Assembly (NCBI RefSeq): GCF_017814945.1
Contig: NZ_JAGIPX010000033.1
Coordinates: 26,598 to 90,597 of the forward strand
Direction: 5' to 3'
Length of the DNA stretch: 64,000 bases
Source of the DNA: Paraburkholderia sp. LEh10
Lineage (GTDB): Bacteria; Pseudomonadota; Gammaproteobacteria; Burkholderiales; Burkholderiaceae
Below, in pieces: positions 1-8,716 of this stretch (positions are counted from its first letter, which is position 1; each line of letters begins with the position of its first letter). The translations under genes were made by a program, and so were the position numbers. The notes under the pieces were generated by a model, which was not told the DNA's origin, did not search any database, and saw only the letters and a program-made list of their open reading frames with translations.

Positions 1-586
1 TCGCCGGGTCCGCATACACGCGCGCGCTCCTGTCGCGCTGCACGGCATCTGCTTCCCAGCTGCCTTCCCACAGCTTGTAGAGCACGTCGAGATATTCATC
101 CGCGCGTTCGTAGCGTTCGTCGTGCGGAAGCTGTTCGCTGAGGCCCATTGCGCGCGCCGCGCTGTCGAGATAACCGGTAACGATATTCCAGCCGATGCGT
201 CCTTGCGTCAGATGATCGAGTGTCGAGAAACGGCGCGCGAGCAGATACGGCTGTTCGTAGCTGAGATTCACCGTTACGCCGAAGCCGAGATGGTTCGTCA
301 CGGCCGCCATCGCCGAAACCAGCAGCAACGGGTCGTTGACGGGCAACTGGATCGACTCGCGCAGCGTGACATCGACGTTGTGCTGATAGACGTCGTACAC
401 ACCGACGATATCCGCCAGAAAAAGACCATCGAACAGGCCGCGTTCCAGCGTGCGGGCAAGATCGGTCCAGTACGGCAACTGCCGATAGTCGACGGAACGA
501 TCGCGCGGATGTGTCCACAGTCCGTGATTGATGTGGCCGACGCAGTTCATGTTGAACGCGTTCAGCAGAATCTGTTTGCGTGCCAT
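1..586 (-). CDS. LLM-class FMN-dependent monooxygenase, NtaA/DmoA type (3' part beyond window)
   Basis: The reading frame starts at an ATG at 586 and runs off the left edge, giving about 195 N-terminal residues. It begins MARKQILLNAFNMN and contains the segments HINHGLWTHPRD, YWTDLARTLERGLFDGLFLADIVG and GRIGWNIVTGYLDSAARA, typical of the bacterial luciferase-like NtaA/SnaA/DmoA branch. Such enzymes use FMNH2 and O2 to oxygenate small S- or N-containing substrates. Its ATG overlaps the TAA stop of the upstream SfnB gene (TAATG), so the two are translationally coupled. With SfnB-type neighbours, a role in organosulfur degradation is the best inference; the substrate is not known. Confidence 0.88.
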   Translation of the reverse strand, partial: MARKQILLNAFNMNCVGHINHGLWTHPRDRSVDYRQLPYWTDLARTLERGLFDGLFLADIVGVYDVYQHNVDVTLRESIQLPVNDPLLLVSAMAAVTNHLGFGVTVNLSYEQPYLLARRFSTLDHLTQGRIGWNIVTGYLDSAARAMGLSEQLPHDERYERADEYLDVLYKLWEGSWEADAVQRDRSARVYADPA

Positions 587-1830
587 TACAGGGCTCCGTG
601 CCGTGGCGGCAGCGTGTCGTTGAGGTAGTAGTTGCCAACCGCGTGATACTTCCATCGCACCGGGTCATGCAGCGTGTGCGTGCGCGCGTTGCGCCAGAAG
701 CGGTCGAGACCGAGGCCATCGAGTGTCGCGGACGTGCCGGCCAGTTCGAACAGTCGCGAGCCTGCATCGAGCGAAATCGTCGTGGTGAGCACGCGCGCCT
801 CCGCCACCGCGACGGATGCCTCGGCCACCGAACGCTCCGTCGGCCCCGCCTGCGCGGCATCGATGAAGCGCGCCGCGCGACGCACCAGCGCCTCGGCCGC
901 ACGCAAACGTACGGCGAGATCGCCGAACTGCGCGACGGTCAGCGGGTCGTCGGTGGCGCGATCGACCTTTGCATCGACCCACGGTCGCGAACGTTCGCGC
1001 ACGAACTGCAATGCGGCCTGGAAAGCGCCGCGCGCCTGGCCCAGATCGATGGCTGCGTGCATGATCTGTGCGAGCGGACCAATGGTGGTCGGTCGTTCGA
1101 ACGACGCCTGAAACGGGACGACCCATTCGGGCTCGACGCGCACATGATTGAACTGCACCGAGCCGCTGCCCGTCACACGCTGGCCGAAACCGTCCCAATC
1201 GTCGATCACCTCGACGCCTTGCGCATTGCGCGGCACGAACGCGAGACAGGTGATATCGCGCCCGCGCTCTTCCGTGATGACCAGCGCGGGAATCCAGTGT
1301 GCGTACAGCGCGCCCGTGCAATAGAACTTGCGGCCGTCGATATGCCAGCCGGCCGTCGTGCGCGTGAGCCGCGTGCGTCGCTTGAAATCCTTGTGGCCGG
1401 TTTCGGCGAGCGCATTGCCGAAGCGCTCGCCCGCCAGCACACGGTCATAGAAAAAGCGCTGCTGTCCGGTGCTCGCGCCGACGCGCAGCACTTCGAGCGC
1501 ATAGAAATGGTTCTGCGGAATCTGGCCGAGCGAGCCATCGGCGGCCGCTATCGTTGCCGTCACTTCGGCGAGCGTAGCACTGCTCACGCCCGCACCGCCA
1601 AACTCGCGCGGCACGGTCATACCCCACAAGCCGCTCGCGACGAACGCGTCGAGTTCGGTCCATGGCAGACGGCGCTCGCGGTCGCGCGCCGCCGCTTCAG
1701 GTGCGAACGCATCGGCGAGACGTTTCGCGACACGCAGCGCGTGAGCATCGTCGGCAATAAGGTCGGGCGCGCGCTGCACCTGGCGTGCGTGCGTCTGCGC
1801 AGCAGTCTCTTCAAAAATATCGGTGCTCAT
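586..1830 (-). CDS. sfnB: SfnB-family acyl-CoA-dehydrogenase-fold flavin oxidoreductase (copy 1)
   Basis: A 414-residue protein of the acyl-CoA dehydrogenase superfamily, close to SfnB/DszC-type enzymes that use reduced flavin in sulfur acquisition. Visible landmarks are GLWGMTVPREFGGAGVSSATLAEV in the N-terminal helical domain, the IPQNHFYALEVLR stretch, the mid-domain KFYCTGALYAHWI, and the C-terminal LFELAGTSAT...WRNARTHTLHDPVRWKYHAVGNYYLN, which is diagnostic of this group. It lies 3 bp after copy 2 and overlaps the downstream LLM gene by one base, so it belongs to one operon. In the SfnB family the role is linked to sulfone or sulfonate use under sulfate limitation; the exact substrate cannot be read from sequence. 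Confidence 0.9.
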   Translation of the reverse strand: MSTDIFEETAAQTHARQVQRAPDLIADDAHALRVAKRLADAFAPEAAARDRERRLPWTELDAFVASGLWGMTVPREFGGAGVSSATLAEVTATIAAADGSLGQIPQNHFYALEVLRVGASTGQQRFFYDRVLAGERFGNALAETGHKDFKRRTRLTRTTAGWHIDGRKFYCTGALYAHWIPALVITEERGRDITCLAFVPRNAQGVEVIDDWDGFGQRVTGSGSVQFNHVRVEPEWVVPFQASFERPTTIGPLAQIMHAAIDLGQARGAFQAALQFVRERSRPWVDAKVDRATDDPLTVAQFGDLAVRLRAAEALVRRAARFIDAAQAGPTERSVAEASVAVAEARVLTTTISLDAGSRLFELAGTSATLDGLGLDRFWRNARTHTLHDPVRWKYHAVGNYYLNDTLPPRHGAL

Positions 1831-1833
1831 GTT

Positions 1834-3084
1834 TCAGTTCCACGAATGCCGCGCTGGCAACACATGATTCAGGTGATAGTTGCCGAGCAGATGCAGTTTC
1901 CAGCGCACGGGATCGTGCAGCGTGTGTGTCCGCGCATTGCGCCAGTGACGATCGAGGTTGTGCGCCGCTCGTGTCGATGCGGAACCGGCCAGTTCGAACA
2001 GCTTTTCGCTCGCTTCGAGGGCGATGCGCGTGGTCAGCACCTTCGCCTCGGCCACGGCGACCGATGCTCGCGCGCTCGCCTCGGCATCGATGGGTGCGGC
2101 GGCGATCGCGTCGAGCGTGCGGCCGGCGTCGAGCAAGACCTCGCGTGCGGCATGCAAATCGATCTGCAAACGGCCTACGTCGGCGATGATGTAGGGATCG
2201 TCGGTCGCGCGCTCCAGTCCCGAATCGATCCACGGACGCGCACGCTCGCGCACGAAGGCGAGCGTATCGGCAACGGCGGCTTCGGCGATGCCCTGATCAA
2301 TGGCGGCCTGTATCAGCTGCGAATTGGGGCCGAACAGGCCCGGACGATCCGCGAGTTGCCAGAGCGGCAGCACATCTTGCGGATCGACGCGCACATTGTC
2401 GAAAATCACGCTGCCGCTCGCCGTGGTGCGTTGGCCAAACGAACGCCAGTCGTCGATCACCGTGAGGCCCGGCGCATCGCGCGGCACCCAGACCTGCACC
2501 GCGCGTCCGGCATCGTCGGTGGCTCGCGCGGGGACGCGATGCGCGAACAGCGCGCCCGTCGAATAGAAGCGCTTGCCGTCGAGGCGCAAGCCATCTTGCG
2601 TCTCACGCAGCCGCGTGGTGCCTTGCAGCACCGTCGACACCGCCGCCGAACGACGTTCCGGTCCCGCGTTGCCGAGCCGGTGGCCCGCCAGCACTTCGCC
2701 ATACAGGCGCGCTTTCTGCGCCGGTGTGCCGATTTCACGCAGCACGCCCAACACGCCGAAATGATTCTGCGGAACCTGTCCGAGCGCGGGGTCGGCGGCG
2801 CAGAGAATCACGAACACTTCGGCGAGCGTCGCAAACGATACGTCCGCGCCGCCGTATTCACGCGGCACGGTGATCGCACCAAGGCCGCTCTCGGACCACT
2901 CGTCGAGTTCCGCCCAAGGCAGAATGCGCTGCCGGTCGCGCTCGGCCGCTTTCGCTGCAAAGCTTGTAGCGAGCGTATGGGCGACGGCCAACGCGTCGGC
3001 GTCGCTCGCAATGCGCTTGGCGCGCGCGGGATCGGGACGCTGCGGCGATTGCGCAGCGGCAACAGGAGATTCGACAGTAGACAT
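1834..3084 (-). CDS. sfnB: SfnB-family flavin oxidoreductase (copy 2)
   Basis: A 416-residue paralogue of the neighbouring SfnB protein with the same landmarks in the same order: AITVPREYGGADVSFATLAEV, VPQNHFGVLGVLREIG, KRFYSTGALFAHRVPA, SFGQRTTASGSVIFDNVRVDP, and the C-terminal LFELAGSASTRAAHNLDRHWRNARTHTLHDPVRWKLHLLGNYHLN. It is separated from copy 1 by only 3 bp. Keeping two intact and one broken copy side by side suggests different sulfur substrates or recent tandem duplication. The minus-strand promoter region above it (3085-3246) carries an element shared with the region upstream of copy 3. Confidence 0.9.
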   Translation of the reverse strand: MSTVESPVAAAQSPQRPDPARAKRIASDADALAVAHTLATSFAAKAAERDRQRILPWAELDEWSESGLGAITVPREYGGADVSFATLAEVFVILCAADPALGQVPQNHFGVLGVLREIGTPAQKARLYGEVLAGHRLGNAGPERRSAAVSTVLQGTTRLRETQDGLRLDGKRFYSTGALFAHRVPARATDDAGRAVQVWVPRDAPGLTVIDDWRSFGQRTTASGSVIFDNVRVDPQDVLPLWQLADRPGLFGPNSQLIQAAIDQGIAEAAVADTLAFVRERARPWIDSGLERATDDPYIIADVGRLQIDLHAAREVLLDAGRTLDAIAAAPIDAEASARASVAVAEAKVLTTRIALEASEKLFELAGSASTRAAHNLDRHWRNARTHTLHDPVRWKLHLLGNYHLNHVLPARHSWN

Positions 3085-3179
3085 GATGGCTCACACGAAG
3101 ACGGAAAAGCCCCTCGAGCCCATCGCGGCTCGCTTCGAACAGGGCCAATCCTGTATTGGATCAGCCCAGACGTGCCAGC

Positions 3180-3206
3180 CCTACTATCGAATTTGCAATT
3201 GCTTAT
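3180..3206. promoter_or_regulatory. Shared upstream element, copy A
   Basis: A 27-bp segment starting CCTACTATCG and ending TGCTTAT. It matches the segment at 4543-4569 in 19 of 27 positions: the first 10 and last 7 bases are identical and the middle 10 mostly differ. It lies about 100 bp upstream of sfnB copy 2, as the other copy lies about 125 bp upstream of sfnB copy 3. Two conserved ends around a variable centre look like a regulator site. A sulfur-starvation regulator is inferred, not shown. Confidence 0.45.
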
Positions 3207-3246
3207 GACAGGCGCCGATTTTCTCGATCATCCGGCGCTCAGCCGT

Positions 3247-4420
3247 TCAGGAATAGAACGACGGCGTCGGCAGTTCGTCGTTGACGGCCCATTCGCCGAG
3301 TTCCTGCAGCTTGTAGTCGACGGGATCGTGCAGCGTTTGCGTGCGCAGATTGCGCCAGAAGCGGTCGAGCCGCAGCGCGCCGTGCGTGGCGCGTGCGCCC
3401 GCCACTTCGAATAGCCGGCTGCTGAGATCGAGGCCGACACGCGTCGCGGCCACCTTGGCCGTGGCGACGGCAACGGCCACGTGGCCGCGCGCCGTCTCGT
3501 CGAGCGACGCACCGCGCGCCCACGCTTCATCGAACATCTGCACGGCGCGCGCGGCCAGCAGACGCACGCTTTCCAGTTCGGCCCAGAACTCCCCATAGTG
3601 ACGCAACGTACTGGCCTGCTGCGCGGGAGACTTGAACCACGGGCGCGATTCATGGCGCGTGTAGTGCTTCATCTCCGCGAACACGCCCTCGCCAATGCCA
3701 AGAAACATCTGCGCGAAGATCAGTTGCGCCAGCAACGGGCGTAGGCACGCGAAAGGCGTGCTCAGCGGCCCGGACTCGAGTAGCAATTCGTTCTGGTCGA
3801 TTCGCACGTTTTCGAACAGCGCGCTGCCGCTGTCCGTCTGCCGCTGCCCGAAACTGTTCCAGTTCGTGAATCAACGTGATGCCGGCGCGCGATGTCGGAA
3901 TTGCCGCGATCAGCAGCTTGCGGCTCTCGGCGTCCAGGCCCGATGCGACCAGCATGTCGGAATCGAGCGCGCCCGAGCAGAAGCTTTTCCTGCCCGAGAA
4001 CTCATAGCCGCCGTCCGTTCGTTGCGCGACGGTGCGCGTGTCCAGCGGGTTGAGCGTATTACCCCAGAACCAGTTGTTGCGCGCAGTCTGTTCCAGCCAC
4101 GGCTCCCATTGATCGGGGCGTCCGAACAGTCGCACGGTCGCGAGCAGCAGATGGTGAAAGCCGAACAGATGCGCAATCGAACTGTCGACCCGCGCGAATG
4201 TTCTGACGACATCGAGTGTCTCGGCCCACGTGGCGCCCGTTCCGCCGTATTGCGCGGGAATCGACAGCGCCAGCAGGCCGCTTGCCCTGATCGCGTCACG
4301 CTCGGCCTTCGGGGTGCCGCCCTTTTCGTCGCGCTCGACGGCACTCGCGGCAAATTGCTGCGCGAGTGCTTGCGCTGTTTCGTTCTGCGCTGCGTGATTT
4401 GGTTCAAGCTGTGTTGACAT
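3247..4420 (-). pseudogene. Third SfnB/DszC-like flavin oxidoreductase, frameshifted
   Basis: The N-terminal frame starts at ATG 4420 (MSTQLEPNHAAQN) and reads LLALSIPAQYGGTGATWAETLDVV, LFGFHHLLLATVRLFG and KSFCSGALDSD up to ITLIHE. The family pattern then continues in another frame as WNSFGQRQTDSGSALFENVRID and runs to the normal C-terminus LFEVAGARATHGALRLDRFWRNLRTQTLHDPVDYKLQELGEW, ending at 3247. The switch is at about 3860-3866, where one extra base (CAC GAA C TGG) breaks the frame. With that base removed the protein would be about 390 residues, normal for the family. It is either a recent pseudogene or a single-base sequence error. Confidence 0.85.
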
Positions 4421-4726
4421 GATATGCAAGACCGAAAAGACATCAGGCGGCGCGAATCGGCGCCGCTTCGAAGCGGACTGCGTGCGACACACGAGACAGA
4501 CCGCGGCTAACCGGCAAGTGTAAGAACGCCTTCGGCATGCTGCCTACTATCGGGTACTTGAATGCTTATATGAATCTGTGCCTTAGACGCGTGAACCGTT
4601 GGGATCGAAGCACCATTTCTGCCATAGCGCCAGGACGGCTTTGATTCTGAACTTTTATTGGTTCGCGGATGCGATCGGCTTCGTTACATTGAAAGCTCAT
4701 ATCACACGCATCCATAAGGACAATCG
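4421..4726. promoter_or_regulatory. Divergent promoter region of the sulfur block
   Basis: A 306-bp gap between the divergent sfnB copy 3 and the sulfonate-binding protein. It holds the second copy of the shared element (4543-4569) and a less GC-rich stretch at about 4630-4710. An AAGG about 6 bases before the ATG at 4727 is a plausible ribosome binding site. No gene was seen. Confidence 0.5.
4543..4569. promoter_or_regulatory. Shared upstream element, copy B
   Basis: The partner of the 3180-3206 segment, with the same CCTACTATCG start and TGCTTAT end at the same 27-bp spacing. It sits in the divergent region between sfnB copy 3 and the sulfonate-binding protein gene, so it could control both. 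Confidence 0.45.
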
Positions 4727-5758
4727 ATGGCATCGGTTCGGGGCTTTGCATTCTTCGCACGCGCGCGCCGCGCGTCCGTGCTGCGCAACTTCATGACCAC
4801 GGTGGCCGCCGCGCTCGCACTGTGCTACTTCGGCAGCACGCAGGCCGCACCGCTCCCCGAACTGAAGCTCGACTACGCGTACTACTCGCCGGAAAGCCTC
4901 GCCATCAAACGCAATGGCTGGCTGGAACAGGAATTCGCCGCCGATCACACGCAGGTCAAGTGGGTGCTGAGCCTTGGCAGCAATCGCGCACTCGAGTACC
5001 TGAATAGCGGCGCGGTCGATATCGACTCCACTGCAGGTCTCGCCGCCGTGCTCGGCAAGGCGAACGGTAATCCGATTCGCGCCGTGTACGTCTTTTCGCG
5101 TCCCGAATGGACCGCGCTGGTGGTACGCAAGGATTCGCCCATCAAGAGCCTCGCCGATCTGAAGGGCAAGAAGATCGCCGCGACCAAAGGCACCGATCCG
5201 TTCCTCTTCACATTGCGCGCACTGCATACCGTGGGCCTCTCACGCGATGACGTCGAGATCGTGAATCTGCAGCATCCCGATGGACGCACGGCACTCGTCA
5301 ACGGACAGGTCGACGCATGGGCCGGCCTCGATCCGCACATGGCCGCGGCCGAGATCGACAATGGCGCGCGTCTGCTCTATCGCAATGTCGACGTCAATAC
5401 ATGGGGCCTGCTCAACGCACGTGAAGACTTTATCCGCGAGCATCCGGAAGCGCTTGCCCGCGTGTTGAAGGTGTATGAGAAAGCGCGTGTCTGGATCGCC
5501 GCGCATCCCGCCGAGACGGCGAAGATCGTCTCGGAAGAATCGAAGGTTTCGCTCGCGGTCGCGAAGCTGCAACTGAGCCGCAACGACTTCAGCCATCCGC
5601 AGCCCGGCGCGCAGCAGATCGCCGCGCTGAAGGCCGCCGCGCCCATTCTCGTCGAGGAACAGCTCGTGAAAAGCGGCACCGATCTCAATCAGGTTATCGA
5701 TGCGTTGATCGATTCGAAGGTTGCGCAGCCGGTGATCGCAAGCAACAGCGCGAAATAA
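4727..5758 (+). CDS. Periplasmic substrate-binding protein of a sulfonate/nitrate-type ABC importer
   Basis: A 343-residue SsuA/TauA-like binding protein. It begins with a signal peptide whose hydrophobic core is followed by GSTQAAP, so cleavage near residue 40 is likely. The mature part has the NMT1/SsuA pattern: LDYAYYSPESLAIKRNGWLEQEF, SLGSNRALEYLNSGAVDIDST, IKSLADLKGKKIAATKGTDP and VNGQVDAWAGLDPHMAAAE. It would deliver an alkanesulfonate or related anion to an inner-membrane permease. The gene is divergent from the SfnB/LLM operon, which fits joint uptake and desulfonation. The permease gene that follows is truncated and no ATPase gene is present here, so transport through this locus is probably lost unless supplied elsewhere. 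Confidence 0.88.
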   Translation: MASVRGFAFFARARRASVLRNFMTTVAAALALCYFGSTQAAPLPELKLDYAYYSPESLAIKRNGWLEQEFAADHTQVKWVLSLGSNRALEYLNSGAVDIDSTAGLAAVLGKANGNPIRAVYVFSRPEWTALVVRKDSPIKSLADLKGKKIAATKGTDPFLFTLRALHTVGLSRDDVEIVNLQHPDGRTALVNGQVDAWAGLDPHMAAAEIDNGARLLYRNVDVNTWGLLNAREDFIREHPEALARVLKVYEKARVWIAAHPAETAKIVSEESKVSLAVAKLQLSRNDFSHPQPGAQQIAALKAAAPILVEEQLVKSGTDLNQVIDALIDSKVAQPVIASNSAK

Positions 5759-5774
5759 CGCACAGGTCCGGTCG

Positions 5775-6107
5775 ATGCAAGTCACTGAACAGACGCTTGC
5801 GCTGAAAACGCACGGTGCAAAGCAGCATGCGTTGCAAGCGGGGCCACGCGATACATTGCGCCTGTGGCGCTACGCAGGCTTTGCGTTGCCCGTCGTCTTT
5901 CTTGCGGCAATCGAAGCGCTGGTGCGCACATCCGTGCTGCCGATGCATCTCGTGCCCGCGCCGAGCACGATCTTGGAGTCACTTTGGGATCTGGGCGGCG
6001 CACGCGTTGCGCGTCATATCGGTGCGAGTGTCGCGCGCGTTTATGCGGGCTTCGGGCTCGGCTCGTTGCTTGCGCTGATGATCGGCGCGGCCATGGGACT
6101 CGACGAA
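5775..6107 (+). pseudogene. Sulfonate ABC permease, truncated after about 110 residues
   Basis: Reading starts at ATG 5775, 17 bp after the binding-protein stop. It resembles the N-terminus of SsuC-type permeases: a first membrane helix YAGFALPVVFLAAIEALV, then LVPAPSTILESLWDL, ARHIGASVARVYAGFGLGSLLALMIGAAMGLD. At residue 110 the family similarity stops abruptly. The following residues (ECVYVNPARIM) belong to unrelated DNA and the frame ends at 6266. Full-length members have about 250-280 residues and at least five membrane helices, so the product cannot work as a permease. Confidence 0.85.
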
Positions 6108-6717
6108 TGCGTATATGTAAATCCAGCCAGAATCATGTGCGCGCCAGGATCGGACGACGCGTTTTCGCACGGCCGGCTTCGGTTGCCCGAGAACGTGCCG
6201 TGCGGCGCAACGCTGAGCAAGCGTGGCCAGCACTTCGTCGCGCTCTGCGATGCCCCAGCAGACTGACCACTCCTTTTAAGGTGACTGCTCGCCAGCGGCA
6301 GACCCAAAGTCCCGTTGCGGACATACAATCCCTGCAAAATTTCGCAGCGAACTGTTCTATTAAGATAAGTTTTCTTATCATAACGGCGCTGTTTCTGCGC
6401 TAAACTCGGGCATGCAAAAATGGCTGCCGCCCATGGCGCCACATCGCGCGTAGGTCGGTATGATAGGCGCAGATTCCTACGCTCGGATCGGATGGCGTTG
6501 AGTTCGTTTCCCGCTATTGCGCGGTCATGGTGCTCTACGCGTTCTTCCTGGCACCAGGACTTTCGCGCGAACCGCCGGAATTGCACGAACAGAACAGTTG
6601 CGCCAGCCCGCCTCGTCGGCTGCGCCAAGACAAGTCTGCAGGCGCGCGCGACTGATCGTTCCGATTATGCGGCGCTCAAAGCGCCGCAGAGAAAGGTTCT
6701 CGCTGGTGCCGCTGACA
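6108..6717. other. Non-coding junction downstream of the truncated permease
   Basis: About 610 bp without a convincing gene. It contains a small dyad GATAAG-TTTT-CTTATC near 6364-6379 and, at its right end, the terminator hairpin of the fructanase gene. The abrupt loss of permease similarity at 6105 marks the left end as an insertion or deletion joint. I could not recognise which element caused it. Confidence 0.5.
6669..6687 (-). terminator. Hairpin downstream of the GH32 gene
   Basis: A perfect 8-bp stem with a 3-base loop, GCGGCGCTCAAAGCGCCGC, lies 31 bp after the stop of the fructanase gene on the minus strand. There is no clear U-run after it, so intrinsic termination is plausible but not certain. 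Confidence 0.55.
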
Positions 6718-8334
6718 TCAATCGGTATTCGTTATAGCAACACCGCTGAACGTTGCATCGCCGCCTTCCGCGAAAACGCGGACGCGGTCGTCGCCGATTG
6801 CCGGGAAGATCAGGTCCGTGATGACCGTGCGACCGCGATCGGCAAATACCTCAACCGAATTGCGGTCAAGCACCACCTGCAGATCAAGCCTGCCGTCGTG
6901 CAGCGGCAGATTGACAATGTGTGTCTTGCTGAAGGCGCCCGAAAACCATGTGTTGCCCGAACGCGACCGGTCCAGGTTCAGCGTCTGCGTGCTGGTGTCG
7001 TAGAAAATCCGCGTGCCCACGTCACCACTGGCTGAAGCCCGCACGATCAGACCGGCGCGCTGTGCCGTGCCGGGCCGGATGGTCAGCTCGATGTTCTGCA
7101 CGTCGCCACGCGCCGACGCCGCGAGGTCGCGCGTTGCCGACGACACGTCGAACGCGTCGATGCGCGTTGCGGGAAGCTGCTTCACCATCGACACATACGA
7201 TGACGGCGGCACGGACGTCAGCTGCGGCCTGCCGTCGATGGTCTTCAGCGCGAGTTCGCGCGGCAATGCCATCGCGCCTTTCCAGGGCGCGGTCGGCACG
7301 TGGCTCGCGTAATCCCAGTTGCTCATCCAGCCGATCGTCACAGCCTTGCCTGACGGCGCGTTCGAAAACGTCCCTGCCGCGTAGTAGTCCGCGCCATGAT
7401 CGAGCCACTGGTACCGCGCGGGATCGGAGCCGGCCGGCGCAACGTCGTCTGCGACGAAGCGCGTGCCGTCGAACTGCCCGACAAAATACATTGCGCCCGA
7501 TCCGCCCGCGATTGACCATGGATTCACGTTGACAATCATCACCCACTTCCGCCGTGACGGGTCGCCATCGAGCGGCAGGGCAAACAGGTCGGGCATTTCC
7601 CACAGCGCGCCCCGATGCGGCACATCGGGTAGCGTGAAGTCGCTCAGAAACGTCCAGTCAATCAGATTGTCGGACCGGTAGAACTTGACGACATGCGCAT
7701 CGGCGACAACGGTCGCCATCAGCCAGTAGCCGCCAGGCGCGAACCACGACACCTTCGGATCACGGAACTGCTTTGACTCGGGACTCAGCGTCAATACCGG
7801 GTTATGCGCGTACTGATGCCAGGTCACGCCGTCATCGGTGCTGTATGCAATCGACTGCGCCTGAACGCCGGCTTCATGCCCGGAGCCCGCCTTGTAGGCA
7901 CTGGTATAAAGCGCGACGAGCGCCGGCGCCTTTGCAGAGCCGAGCCCCGACGTGTTGCGCTCATCGACGACGACCGAGCCGGAGAATATCTCCTCGGCCT
8001 GGCTCGCGCGCAGGGCAACGGCCTGTTCGTCCCAGTGAATCAGGTCGCGGCTCGTCGCATGGCCCCACGACATGTCGCCCCAGAAGTTCCCATGGGGGTT
8101 GTACTGATAGAACAGGTGATACCGGCCTTTGTAATAGACGAGGCCGTTGGGGTCGTTCATCCAGTTGCGTTGCGGCGTGTAGTGAAGCGCGGAGCGCCAT
8201 TGTGGCGTGTCGGCTGTGTTCGCCGCAAAGGACGAAGATGGCGGCGCGCAGCCTGTGACGGTCGCAGCCAGCGCGGCAAAGAGCCACGACGACAGCACGG
8301 GCGGCCTGAAGAATCGGTGTTGCGGGGCGTGCAT
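6718..8334 (-). CDS. Glycoside hydrolase family 32 fructanase (levanase/inulinase type), lipoprotein
   Basis: A 538-residue protein when started at ATG 8334 (MHAPQHRFFRPP). A lipoprotein signal ends in AATVTGC with Cys29 as the lipidation site. The GH32 catalytic motifs are clear: WMNDPNG with nucleophile Asp61, FRDPKVSW (the RDP transition-state stabiliser) and WEMPDLFAL, which carries the acid/base Glu of the usual WECPD motif with Met in place of Cys. A C-terminal beta-sandwich follows and ends with DRNSVEVFADRGR, typical of the family. It should cleave fructans or sucrose at the cell surface. With the adjacent levansucrase it forms a make-and-use levan system. An upstream in-frame ATG at 8382 would overlap the HTH fragment gene, so the inner start is preferred. 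Confidence 0.9.
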   Translation of the reverse strand: MHAPQHRFFRPPVLSSWLFAALAATVTGCAPPSSSFAANTADTPQWRSALHYTPQRNWMNDPNGLVYYKGRYHLFYQYNPHGNFWGDMSWGHATSRDLIHWDEQAVALRASQAEEIFSGSVVVDERNTSGLGSAKAPALVALYTSAYKAGSGHEAGVQAQSIAYSTDDGVTWHQYAHNPVLTLSPESKQFRDPKVSWFAPGGYWLMATVVADAHVVKFYRSDNLIDWTFLSDFTLPDVPHRGALWEMPDLFALPLDGDPSRRKWVMIVNVNPWSIAGGSGAMYFVGQFDGTRFVADDVAPAGSDPARYQWLDHGADYYAAGTFSNAPSGKAVTIGWMSNWDYASHVPTAPWKGAMALPRELALKTIDGRPQLTSVPPSSYVSMVKQLPATRIDAFDVSSATRDLAASARGDVQNIELTIRPGTAQRAGLIVRASASGDVGTRIFYDTSTQTLNLDRSRSGNTWFSGAFSKTHIVNLPLHDGRLDLQVVLDRNSVEVFADRGRTVITDLIFPAIGDDRVRVFAEGGDATFSGVAITNTD

Positions 8335-8348
8335 CGAATGTCTTTTAA

Positions 8349-8615
8349 TCAGGGAAGGCGTTCTTGCCTGGATGGCCCGCACACGACCGTGCCATGCCGG
8401 CGGTTTCCGGCAGTCAGGCCGCGGCGCGCGGTCTCGCGTAACGCGCGGTTGACCGTATTGACGTGCAGACCCAAAAAATCAGCGAGCAGACGTTGCGGTG
8501 GCAACGCCTCGCCAGGACGCAACGTGCCCGCGTGAATCGCAGCTTCGATTTCGCGTGCCACGGCCAGATACACGGGACGCGTGCGGGTGGTCAATTCGGG
8601 AATCCAGAACTTCAT
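8349..8615 (-). pseudogene. GntR-type winged-helix fragment (MocR N-terminus only)
   Basis: About 88 residues from ATG 8615: MKFWIPELTTRTRPVYLAVA, GTLRPGEALPPQRLLADFLGLHVNTVNRALRETARRGLTAG, then GTVV. This is the GntR winged-helix module with the pattern found at the N-terminus of MocR/PdxR regulators, which normally carry about 370 more residues of aminotransferase-like domain. Here a stop follows almost at once, and the fructanase gene starts 15 bp later. It is most likely a remnant; a free-standing small DNA-binding protein is the alternative. No Shine-Dalgarno sequence is seen before ATG 8615. Confidence 0.6.
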
Positions 8616-8716
8616 GCGGCACTCGTAAGGAGCCGGCGCGAGCATGTCGGCAGCGCAAGCGCGTCGAGGCGATCGAGGCTTGCAGCAAGCTGCGGCTGCA
8701 AGCCTCGCGAGCAGGC

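Noticed and set aside
580..3414. A 944-residue open frame on the plus strand
   Set aside because: It lies antisense to the two SfnB genes, is Arg/His-rich without any family pattern, and comes from GC-rich codon bias in the opposite strand.
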